Shown piece by piece: positions 1 through 9,379 of a DNA stretch of 38,860 nt. Every line of letters starts with the position of its first letter. Within the stretch, counting starts at the first letter, position 1. The stretch is from Conoideocrella luteorostrata. Taxonomy: Eukaryota > Ascomycota > Sordariomycetes > Hypocreales > Clavicipitaceae. The notes beneath the pieces are model-generated. The model ran no database searches, was not told the origin of the DNA, and saw nothing but the letters and a program-made list of their open reading frames with translations. Both the position numbers and the translations under genes were made by a program. The stretch is taken from NCBI GenBank assembly GCA_032433595.1, contig JASWJB010000368.1, positions 1-38,860 of the forward strand, in the 5' to 3' direction.

Positions 1-1053
1 GGCGATACCGCGCCTTCCACTATGACTTCTTTTCTTCTTCTTAGATAACGAACCCGACTACTATTGAATATATTGCATTTGAAGCCGATGATCATGATCA
101 TTGCACAACCCTGTGCAACCCACAGTACCGTAGACCTACGCCAAAAGCCTCACAAAGGCAAGTATTTTTTCAGTGCATTCGCGCTCGGCCGCACAAAGTA
201 ACCCCGCCGAAGCACCTTACCTCCTAAATCCAGGAATTGGAGGGAATTAGCAGATCACTCATACGGACATCAATTCAAGGAAGGCGCGCACAAGAAATTC
301 AATGGCCTTCAACAACGATGGACTTTTTAGCCAATCCGATAAGATAAGACTAGTCAGAGACCTCTGCCGCTGACCTGGGTCTTTAAATATAAGTATGATA
401 AACACGGATACCTGACGGAATTCAAGGCCCGGTTGTGTGTTTGAGGAGATCTTCAAGAGGCATGTGAAATGGATACCTACGCTGTAACCTTAGCCGGGAA
501 GACCTTCCGTACAATGGTGGCGATAGTGGCAAAATTTAACCTGGAGGCTAGGCAGCTAGATGCGGTGAATGCCTTTACGAATAACCTGCTAGACGAAGAG
601 GTCTGTATTATGTATCCAGATGGATTCCGAAGGTCCGGATAGAGTTGAAGGTCTTACCAGCATTATATAGCCTGCGAAGGTCTACCATGGGCAACAAGGC
701 CTGTCAGGAGCTCGTTAGGTCACTCTGGCCAATAGGCGCCTTACATAGCTGGATACTGGAGGTATTCGGCATCGGCCGCTACTGCTGGATCTTTTTGTTC
801 CTGGCGCAGTGGGTAGACCCAGTACCCATCGTGACAAGACCTTAGTTAAACCTTCGAAAAGCTAGGTCTAAACCTTGCCCGGAAGACCCTTGTGTCTTTA
901 ATAACAATAAAATAACAGTATTTAACTATGTGGATAATATTGTCTTTACATAGAGGTCATCAGATTCTAACCTTGCTGATTAGTTGATCCAGAACCTGAA
1001 AAACACGTACGATATGAACGACCTTGGAACGCTACAATAGTTCCTAGGAATTC

Positions 1054-1136
1054 TGTCACACAAGAAATGGCGTAGCCAGAGGCCACTTTTAATGTGTAGT
1101 TATGACCCTTAAATAGGCTCATATTTTCCTGTGACA
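1054..1136. mobile_element. 83-bp MITE-like element nested in the Copia RT gene
   Basis: The element begins TGTCACA and ends TGTGACA, which are exact 7-bp inverted repeats. It is flanked by a perfect 5-bp direct repeat AATTC at 1049-1053 and 1137-1141. Conceptually removing the element plus one repeat copy joins the RT reading frame without a gap (FLGI before it, RIIQDRKTRK after it), so it is a true insertion into the retrotransposon. It is too short to code for anything, hence non-autonomous. A diverged relative lies at 18605-18689. The transposase family is not determined; a 5-bp duplication is compatible with several DNA transposon or MITE groups. Confidence 0.75.
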
Positions 1137-1832
1137 AATTCGAATTATTCAAGACCGGAAGACCCGGAAAATATGGTTATGTCAGGACTCTTATATCGAG
1201 AAGATAACTATAGAATTTAATATTCCTAGAAGTAACACCCTCAAAGGAAATCTGATGCCTGGAAACCAGTTGCAGACAAATCCTAACCAAGCCACCGATA
1301 ATTAAATTCATCAATACTAACAGACTATCGGGTTAATCAATTATATCGCTGTTATCAGCAGACCTGATATTGCATTTGCAACTAGCAAGCTAGTAATATT
1401 CCTGTTTAATCCATCAGAATCGCATCAGAATATAGCAAATTGGGTTATTGAATACCTTTACGCAAAGCGATATCTAGCAATTGAATTCAACGGCAACGGA
1501 AGTCAGGAATCTAGTAACCAAGACTTTCAAATCACATAAGATGCCGTTTTTGCCGATGATCAGATAACCCGAAATTCATCACAATGTTTAACTATCCGGT
1601 TATTCAATAGCCTGATCAGCTGGACCGCGACTAAGCGGGCAACCGTAACAATGTCATAAATTAAAGCGGAATTGCTAGCATTTACACATTCCGCGAACGA
1701 GGTTATTGCTATAAATTAACCATTTTTAAGCAGCTAGACCCATAACTCGACGATAAGCCAGTTATTTAGTATGACAATCTTCAAATGATCCGGCTAGTTA
1801 ATCGCCACCTTCTGTCAGATACCACCACCTTT

Positions 1833-2090
1833 GAGGACCTTCGATGACCCTCGCGGGGTTGTAGAGCTAGTGATGCACTTAAAGGCTACCGGAGGAGAGC
1901 ACCAGGCAGCAGCAAACTCTTCGCTGCGGGGTAGCAACGAGCATAAGTAGGGAGGAAAGGACCAAATCTTTAGAAGGTCAGAGATTAGGACCGTCAACAA
2001 TAGAGTGCTACCTTGCTGCTACGGCGTAACGAATACATCAGGAGTCTTGTTTATCACTCTGCTATATCAGAACCCGATCGTGACACCTTT
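1833..2090. mobile_element. About 258-bp insertion in the Copia relic, probable solo LTR or other nested element
   Basis: Copia-like coding stops after a stretch reading LVNRHLLSDTTT (ending near 1830) and resumes with ALRDVNIHSSWIRQFYQEG near 2102. The intervening DNA lies between two copies of the heptamer CACCTTT (1826-1832 and 2084-2090), which may be a target duplication. Read on the minus strand from 2086, the insert begins TGTCACGATCGGGTTCTGAT, which resembles the TG start of a retrotransposon LTR. The exact ends are uncertain because removing the insert leaves about 14 extra bases at the right junction. Confidence 0.4.
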
Positions 2091-2277
2091 CTAGAATAAT
2101 GACGGCGTTGAGGGATGTTAATATTCACAGTAGCTGGATTCGTCAGTTCTATCAGGAAGGGACCTTCGATATCAAATATGTACGGTCAGCAGATAATCTA
2201 GCTGATGGATTGACGAAGGCGCTGCCGGGTCAAAGGTTCGAATTATTCAGCTTAGGATATCATACAATATCTAAGCT

Positions 2278-2289
2278 GGGGGGGGGGGG
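2278..2289 (+). other. Polypurine tract (G12) of the Copia relic
   Basis: A run of twelve G residues follows the end of the RNase H coding region by about 40 bp and directly precedes TGTCACC at 2290. This is the expected place of a plus-strand priming tract next to a 3' LTR. Confidence 0.6.
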
Positions 2290-2745
2290 TGTCACCGGAG
2301 GCGTACGATTTCGCTGGAAATAGTAGAATAAATGAATCCGGAAGAAGCATCCTAAAAGGCATAAATAATAGTCACCAAGTTTTACCTGCCCATGCGCACG
2401 GCTCTGAGAGAAGCCTCGGATTACTCCGTGCTCCGTACACTTAAACGATATGCGATCGTATTTCTCGGAAAAGTCATGTGTTGATGCTAATTTGAGCTTG
2501 GGCTTTAGTCACACTTAAATTACCCAATCACGAACGCCAAAACCTCGTATTATCCACAGGATGTGCCACCGTACACAAGCGCCAAGAGACATGGGATGTA
2601 GACCATGCCAATTCCTATCCTTGCCTCGTGTGCTTTACTCACTAGACAGGAGCAAGTACGCTCTGTGAGTCTTGTCTATAAAGGAACGCAAAAATCCTCT
2701 TTATCAAATCCAGAGATAACTTATTTTCTTCCACTAGACCGCTTT
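2290..2745 (+). repeat. Probable 3' LTR of the Copia relic, right end uncertain
   Basis: The sequence starts with TGT immediately after the polypurine tract, as a Copia LTR should. It contains a TATA box (TATAAAG, 2677-2683) near its presumed right part. No second LTR copy is inside the window, so the right end cannot be fixed; I set it just before the following gene. It holds one CTCCGTAC-type dispersed motif at about 2422-2438. Confidence 0.4.
2677..2683 (+). promoter_or_regulatory. TATA box, likely promoter of the secreted-protein gene
   Basis: TATAAAG lies 91 bp before the preferred ATG (2768) of the cysteine-rich protein gene, a usual distance for a fungal promoter. It also falls inside the probable LTR, so it may originally have been the retrotransposon promoter. 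Confidence 0.45.
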
Positions 2746-2767
2746 TATGAAAGTTCATTCAAACATC

Positions 2768-3142
2768 ATGAAGACTCTCGCTGCTCTCCTTACCGCTGCA
2801 ACACTCTGCTATGCACAATGCTGCCAGTCAGTTCCCTGTCCCGAGGATATTGGCACCTGCAACAAGTGCATCCGGGATGGCGACAAGGTCATTACTCTTA
2901 CCCGCAACGTCTGCGGGGAATACACCAGAGAGAAGTGCGAAATGCTTTACAACGGCAATAATGTCGGATTATCAGCGGATGGGTGCAACAAATGTCGATG
3001 CGGAGAGAAGGGCGCCATTTGTACATTGATTGGATGTCCACCATATGATGTCGATAAATGCGTGAAGGATCATGGGCCGACTTGGCAATGTGAAGGAAGT
3101 ACTTGCCATTGCACTAGGTGTGGTCTGGGATTTTCTGACTAA
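2768..3142 (+). CDS. Small secreted cysteine-rich protein with pacifastin-like pattern
   Basis: The 124-residue product begins with a clear signal peptide (MKTLAALLTAATLCYA) and has 17 cysteines in the roughly 108-residue mature part, so it is probably secreted and disulfide-rich. An in-frame ATG 21 nt upstream (2747) would add MKVHSNI. I prefer 2768 because the hydrophobic signal then starts at once. The segment at about residues 58-92 has the order C-x13-C-N-x-C-x-C-x5-C-T-x3-C, close to the pacifastin light-chain fold known from arthropod serine protease inhibitors (Pfam Pacifastin_I). Other cysteine pairs before and after suggest two or three small domains. No intron is needed. A TATA box lies upstream and the gene abuts a Copia LTR. 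The function is inferred only: protease inhibitor, effector-like or antimicrobial roles are all open. Confidence 0.7.
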   Translation: MKTLAALLTAATLCYAQCCQSVPCPEDIGTCNKCIRDGDKVITLTRNVCGEYTREKCEMLYNGNNVGLSADGCNKCRCGEKGAICTLIGCPPYDVDKCVKDHGPTWQCEGSTCHCTRCGLGFSD

Positions 3143-6100
3143 GTTTCTGCATATATAGTGAGAATCCTAACCATTTCGTATTTACAAACGCTTAATATAT
3201 TCTCTGATAAAAGTGCACTATCTTTATCATCTATTTTTTATTTGTTACGTCATTGAGGCCAGAGCAATTGCACAGTGGAAACTTGGCAAGAATGAATCGA
3301 TTGAATTGAATTGATGATGTCTGATGCCATCCAAATTGACGGGGAATTTCTTCCTTTTATGCCTGACTTCAACTAATCAGTCAGATTTCCTCGATGCCCT
3401 GCACAGCTGAAAAACTCCTGCAGTCATCCTTTAGCTTGTTCAGCTGCTCAGTAATGCACTCAATAATCTGGCTATTTACGGCACTGATCTTCCTGACAGA
3501 AGCAATTCTACTCTCAACATTCTTTGTTCCTGTCTCTTTCTGACTATAAGGTCACGTAGAGTACTTGGAATAAGCTAAGAATAGTAGCCTTAGACCGAGA
3601 TGACTTCAAAGTGAATCTGATGCGCAACAAAAATGAAAATGCGAAAGAGAGCATGTGGAAAAATATGAGGCATGTGAGCAACAAAAGGAAAGAAACCGGT
3701 GCTGCAAACTGAAGTGGTGCAAATCCCGGAAAGGAAGGAAAGTCTCTCCTACGCGTCAAAGACTCCAAACACTTAGCCTGTAAGTATCCACTCGCGCTAT
3801 CATCAGGCATTGGTCATCTCCTGATCACCTTTTTTAACACCACTATTACCACTGTTGCTGCACGTAATATAATTGTCTTTATATGTGTCCTCGAGCGCAT
3901 TTCTACTTAGCTGTTCCATTTCTTTTTTCGCCGCTCGTGGATTCGTATCCGTTCTTACATCTAGAGTAGATGCTAGCTATACTACTGCCGGACAGCTTTC
4001 AATTTTCACGGTCATGAACTTGTATAATGCGACGTGGTGTGTTTCTGGCTGTGCCGTCAGCTACGATCAATTGTAAGCATTTAAATTATATATATATAGT
4101 AAAAATATTGATTGAGCACAGTCCACATGGTAACTCTCTATCTATGGAACATTATTGTCCAACCGCCTGGAAAGCTCACGTTGAAAAATATCTAAAAACG
4201 AATCTTAAATAGGTAAGAACTTAAAATAATAACAAAAATAAGTCAATAGAAATAGAAGGATTGCGGAAAGTACTGACGTTCTAGCGATTTCGACTCCAAT
4301 ATAAATCGACCAGCTAAAATCCCATCTACCAACATTATGGCCCAGCCGAATGACAACGAATTTTGAGTTTCGCGAAGGTTTTCGTCCAACTGGAATTGTG
4401 GGTTTCACAGGGTCTTGTGCAGTGATCTAGATCAATGCTTCGAAATGCAATGCAATATGTTCAATAATCTGTGTTTGTCTAAGAAAGGGAAACAAATCAG
4501 GGAGAAAGCCCTGATATCGTCGTATAAATATCGTGGCTAAAAGGTGACCACCTGACCTGCTCAGTGCTTCCTATTGTGCTTGACGAGGGATTCCAACAGG
4601 AATGGAGAAGTGGAAATCGTTTTCGGGGCCAGGTGCAGCACAACATGAACGGCATTGTGAAACGGTGGCAAATCCAAGTTGCCAAAATCCCGGCTGGCGA
4701 CAACCGGCCAAGAGCCGCTCGCTTTTAAACAGCGTCGGCCTCGTTCCGACAGGATTCAGCAGCCAAGTCCGTCAATGTTCATGAAAGCATCCCAAGAGCA
4801 AACAGGGCTGTCCGTTTCATTCAGCCGAAAATGCATTCACCGCGATCGACAACATCTCGGCGTGGCCCTTTACACGAGCTTCCTATAAGTGTAACCCCTT
4901 AAATTATAGATTTAAAATCCGGCCTGACTTTTCACTACGTCCCTTTAGTTTCATCACTTATGTTAATGAGAAACTAGAGAAAAGTCCACGACACAATCTC
5001 AGTAACTCAAATGCGTCAAACTCACCGCACATATCAGCAAGCCGTTTCGACTCATGATTCGCCGTGGTGGTGCTGACTAATTTTCCCCTGAATATCTCCA
5101 GTTTTGGAGATCATCCATTGAAATGTCTTCAAGCCACGGAGATAACAGTCTTACTGTTTCTTGATCGAAGAGAGATTACCCAGTCTCACTGCTACTATCA
5201 TCACCGCTGCATTGACAACTTCCGTCGCCATCATCACATCTACACACGCATGTATGAACTTATATCCTGTCACATCTAAAGTAAACCCTGGACTGTCTTT
5301 GTCGTATCAATACGGGTTCTTCTGGGTCCTTTCATATGCAACTGTGCCCAAACAAGCCCTCAGATTTCTATTCGAGGAACAGATATAGATAACTGGCGAT
5401 AAAAAGTCGATCAAACCAAACGCCAAAGCTACGGCTCTCTCAATGATTTTGAACAGACATTCCTGAGCCGAAGAAAGTATGGGTATGGAAATTATACTGG
5501 ACTCATGATATTTTCGAAATGCCTTTTGAGCTTGTCTCAAATGCTGCAAGACATGGCAACAATTCTCGTTCAGATTGATGCTTCATATAGGGCCAAATGC
5601 TATAACGCCTTTGGTTACTGTTGTAACTGTCTCATCGGCGAAGACTTCAATACCAGTATGATATGGTCTTTTGAACAATGAATAAGTTGCTACTTATGAG
5701 TGGTTCATGTTGAAGAAGAAACAGCCGGTCAGACAGCACATAAACGTCAGCTATGCAAAGACAAAATTCAACGAGCAAACATCACGATCCGGAACCAATT
5801 CTCACGAGCATTCTCACGAGTAGAACTTTTCGGTCAGCTGCCTGTAATTTGTCGGACAGTACAACAACTCAATGAAACTCGCAGGTCGTCGGGATCAAAC
5901 CAGATCTTCAAGGAGCCTCTACGAGTGTCTACAGGCTCTACCAAAACCCAATACGGTTTGCACTGTGCTCACAGACTCATGGGTTTAGCTTCTCAAAATT
6001 AGCTTCTGAAGGAAGAAGGCTTGGATCCATTTTGGCACATCAAACTGTCTTGAGGAACCGGCGATCCTCTTCTTGAAGTACAATGTCCTCTCAAGGGAAT

Positions 6101-7600
6101 ACCTAAGAGGCGACCACAAATGGTAAACCATTTGGCAACAAACATGCGATTCCCGACCATAACCTGCGCCTCACTCGTCAATACGAAATGGAGTTCAGAG
6201 ACCATCGCATCGAAACTACTCTCAATTGGAGCTAGGGTCAACTCTTGACAAAGATGGCATAGCTAATCTTCCGGACCAACAATAGCCTCGGCGAAAATGC
6301 ACCAAGGTTGCTTCTAGAGTCGCAACCCAAGTTACTCGCCAATAGGCGAAAGGACAGAAAGACAGAAAAACAGGAATAATACAGCCTGACAGTATTAGTT
6401 CCTAGAGGTGAGGGAGGACCATAAAATAAACGGAATATTTGTCTGCCAATAGACACGGAAAGGAAAAGGAAAAGGTTGGCGATAGCATTACAATTGCAGC
6501 GGATTAAGGCAGGAAGTTGCCCGCCGTCCCGAACTATGACAGCTTCTCAACTAGAGAATTATTGCCAGTCGATTTCACTCGCGCACCTCGTATAACCAAC
6601 TACAACTCCGGGTGGGTACTCGGATGTGGCGATCATCAATGTGGTTCGGGCAAGGACTCGGTCGGTGGCCCTGCCCTTTCGCGCAAAGCCGGCACTATGA
6701 CCAGATATTTTAGACGGTAGATCGGAAATTGATGCATGAAGTCTTCGCTCAGCCCGAAGGTAGCCCTGGACACCGATGCAGCCTTGATGTCGTTAAGGTC
6801 AGTTTCCAACTCCGCCTCTCCCCTGCAAGTCGCAATCCAGTGGGAGCCGTACACCAAAGACAGTTTTGTTCACTTGCGGAAGCCGAGAGCGGCCGGGAAA
6901 CTAAAACTTTATTGTAGAGCCGGAGGAGGCCTTACTCCGTAGAGGGAAGCCGCTATGATATGGCGTTTCACCTTGCTAGTATAAACCCAACCCAAACTGT
7001 TTCAAATTTGACTTGGCATTCAACCCCACCAATTTTGCCAGTTTTCACCTCAGCCTCAGTAGTCCCCAAATCTCCTGCAGTTCTTGGCCAGATTTTTTTC
7101 TTCTAGCAGTTTCATTGCTTCTTGGCGCCAAAATTATTTTACTGTTCAGTGAATAGATTTAAAATACATGCACAAAATTATTTACATCCTCTTTACAATA
7201 TATCTCATGCATAAGCCAATAATTGGATCTCATAGCCAGCATACTGACTAGTTCCCCGCCTGAGCATGAGTCAGTTCGTATAAAGAGCTCCGAATGCAAC
7301 TCCTGCTGTATCGGATCTAAACTTATTTATAAGCCTATAACCGCAAAAGTTGATCACTTAAGCAATAGAAAAAGCTTATCTCTTACCGTGATGCTGACCA
7401 TGTTCTAGCCTTAATCGTAAATATGTGGCCATTCACCCTGGGCTAATCTAGTTGTCAAGTCGTTTTAACTTGTTATTTCTCTAACATCTTCTGCTTTATT
7501 GGCACATTACACGAAATGATTTTTCCTATGGCGATGATAATCAATCGATTTAAGGGACGAGTTTCTATCTAAAGTATCCCAGCGCTCTTCTGTACTATAT
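3143..7600. other. Gene-poor interval of 4.4 kb
   Basis: No convincing gene is seen. Open frames are all below about 100 codons, without recognisable domains or a consistent splice pattern. The base composition is mixed and AT-rich near 4080-4260 and 7130-7220. One TACTCCGTAG motif lies at 6933-6942. A short minus-strand reading with a coiled-coil look ends at 3388 and may be a fragment of a lost gene. The interval is probably decayed repeat or gene remnants. Confidence 0.5.
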
Positions 7601-8767
7601 ATGTTAATACCGACCATCAACCTACCAGTTGGCACCTCTTTAGCCATGGGTACACTCTTACATCGAGATGCGCCTATACGACGATTAAGTCTTGCATTAA
7701 TCCTTCTGGCCTGTTTAACTGTGTTCTTACTCATTTTTCGAGTTAACTATGCATTAAACGCTGATGTACAACCATGGACGCCACATGATGGACAACAAAC
7801 CACCAATTCAGAAGCTTCTTCTGCTGACCTCTCGCAGCCACAAATCCCAAATATAGCACACTACGTCTATATTCTTGAGGATCCTTCTGCCAATCTAACC
7901 TTTCGTTTCAGCCAATTTCTTTCCATGGCCGCCGCCCGTCACTATTTTCAGCCGACAACTATATATCTCCACACAAATGCCCAAGACGGTGTTCTTAGGC
8001 AAGCCAAAGCAGGACTCAATGGTCTATGGAGCAAACTTATATTGGAGATGCCGGGAGTTCAAGTTCGCAAAGCTGTAGCTCCAAGTCATGCAAGAAACGG
8101 TCAGAATATCACTATTGTGGAACATAAATCGGATTTTGTGCGGGTAGAGGCAGTCTTGAAATACGGCGGTGTATACATGGATTTTGACGCTCATCCCTTG
8201 CGGGACGTCAGGGTACTCCGACACGCGGGCTTTCAAGGGATTGTTGGGAGGCAATTAGGCGGCGAAGTTATGAGTGGTACTTTTATGTCAACAAAGGGCA
8301 GCAAAATGATGCAGCGGTGGGCAGAAGATATGCATCAGGTATACGACGGTGGTTGGACGACACACAGCAACGCGGTCATCAATCGAGTGGCCGAGAAATT
8401 AGTTGCTGAGCCTGGTGAGGCCCTTATCATGGAACGGGAGGCATTTGGCCCCGGTAGCTGGACCCCAGAGGATTGTATCAAGCTGTACGGGCTTCATGAT
8501 GATACATTCAATATGAACTTGACAGGGACGACACAGCGAGTAGAATTGGGTCAGTCTCAAACCAACCCTTCATGGGCGATCGACTGGTCAAAGAACTATT
8601 TCCTTCATGCATTCAGCCCGTCCCGAACTGGAACACATATTGATGGATTCGATCAAATCACGCCTAAATATGTCCTGGAGAGACGCAGCAATTTTGCAAT
8701 AGCAGTTTACCCAATTGCTCGAAAAATGTTTGAACAAAGATTATATAACATAGACGATCCATATTAG
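7601..8767 (+). CDS. GT32-type glycosyltransferase, type II membrane protein
   Basis: The product has 388 residues and no intron is needed. A single hydrophobic segment at about residues 29-48, after a basic stretch (RRDA-like context with IRR), marks a type II Golgi or ER membrane anchor; the rest would be lumenal. Residues 80-200 match the Gly_transf_sug (GT32) layout: IPNIAHYVYI, then SDFVRVEAVLKYGGVYMDFD with the DxD motif D194-F-D196 that binds the metal and nucleotide sugar in this family. Conserved features after it include LGGEVMSGTF and a C-terminal HAFSPSRTG. A second in-frame ATG (7646) would shorten the tail to start MGTLLH. Donor and acceptor are unknown; in fungi such enzymes act in mannosylation of lipids or proteins. 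It stands alone between gene-poor DNA and pseudogenes, yet its frame is intact. Confidence 0.8.
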   Translation: MLIPTINLPVGTSLAMGTLLHRDAPIRRLSLALILLACLTVFLLIFRVNYALNADVQPWTPHDGQQTTNSEASSADLSQPQIPNIAHYVYILEDPSANLTFRFSQFLSMAAARHYFQPTTIYLHTNAQDGVLRQAKAGLNGLWSKLILEMPGVQVRKAVAPSHARNGQNITIVEHKSDFVRVEAVLKYGGVYMDFDAHPLRDVRVLRHAGFQGIVGRQLGGEVMSGTFMSTKGSKMMQRWAEDMHQVYDGGWTTHSNAVINRVAEKLVAEPGEALIMEREAFGPGSWTPEDCIKLYGLHDDTFNMNLTGTTQRVELGQSQTNPSWAIDWSKNYFLHAFSPSRTGTHIDGFDQITPKYVLERRSNFAIAVYPIARKMFEQRLYNIDDPY

Positions 8768-9379
8768 CAAAGGGGGGCACTATTATAGTAGTAGATAAAA
8801 CAACAACTATCTTACATCTCAGCAGCGCACTAGTGTGATTTACTCTATGTTAACCCATGACTTTATGACCTTTCATTACATATGCTACTTCGTATAGCGT
8901 TATCTGGACGCAAATTGCGACATATGGCCATCAAAAGTTATGACGGATGTAGTACTTCATTCCGTGTGAGAAGAACGCGTCGGCCAGTATCGGGTGCTCG
9001 GCATAGCTTTAGGCACGATGGATGTACTTCCTAGTCAAAAAGTGTTTGGTTGTTGATGAATCACTTTCAAGTTTCAAATTAAAACCGAGTCTAGGTGACG
9101 GGAAGTAATTGTAGCACTGTGAGGAGTGAAACCCATATTAGGCATGCTAAGTTACCCTATGATACAATACTTAGTCGAAGAGGAACCTATATGCTTAATG
9201 ACAGGATGTCGACTTATTTTGTGATTGAGAGGATCGTGGGACGTCATTGGACGGATTTGATGCAAAGAAATTGGTTGGCTTCAAGGAAACTGTCAACTTT
9301 TCTGTCGACATAACCGGAAAATTTAATGGGTGGGGGCACGTGTTAGCGGAAACAATGCTTGAGTGGAGATGCGGCTTTC
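8768..9379. other. Intergenic stretch without a recognised gene
   Basis: It lies between the glycosyltransferase gene and the 3' end of the broken amine oxidase. Only short frames without domains are present. Confidence 0.5.

Larger units (their letters stand above)
355..2289 (+). mobile_element. Degenerate Ty1/Copia retrotransposon (reverse transcriptase and RNase H remains)
   Basis: Conceptual translation of the plus strand, across several stops and frame changes, follows a Copia pol gene in order. The start of the RT domain (TWVFKYKYDKHGYLTEFKAR) is at about 373-435. A block reading LEARQLDAVNAFTNNLLDEE is at about 540-600. A catalytic box reading YVDN instead of YVDD is at 927-938. A segment with RPDIAFATSKL is at about 1350-1395, and the RNase H end with KYVRSADNLADGLTKALPG is at about 2175-2232. 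The reading frame is broken by stops and by two insertions (1054-1136 and 1833-2090), so the copy is dead. Gag, protease and most of the integrase are not recognisable before 355, and the 5' LTR lies outside the window or is lost. The Asp-to-Asn change in the catalytic box and several stop codons fit C-to-T type decay (RIP-like), but this was not quantified. Confidence 0.85.

Noticed and set aside
3388..3540. Minus-strand coiled-coil-like reading (IASVRKISAVNSQIIECITE), preceded by a possible splice acceptor
   Set aside because: Only about 60 codons, no upstream exon or start could be joined; kept as a possible gene fragment only.
5307..6456. Several open frames of 70-100 codons on both strands
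   Set aside because: They overlap each other, lack recognisable motifs and no splice combination gives a longer sensible protein.
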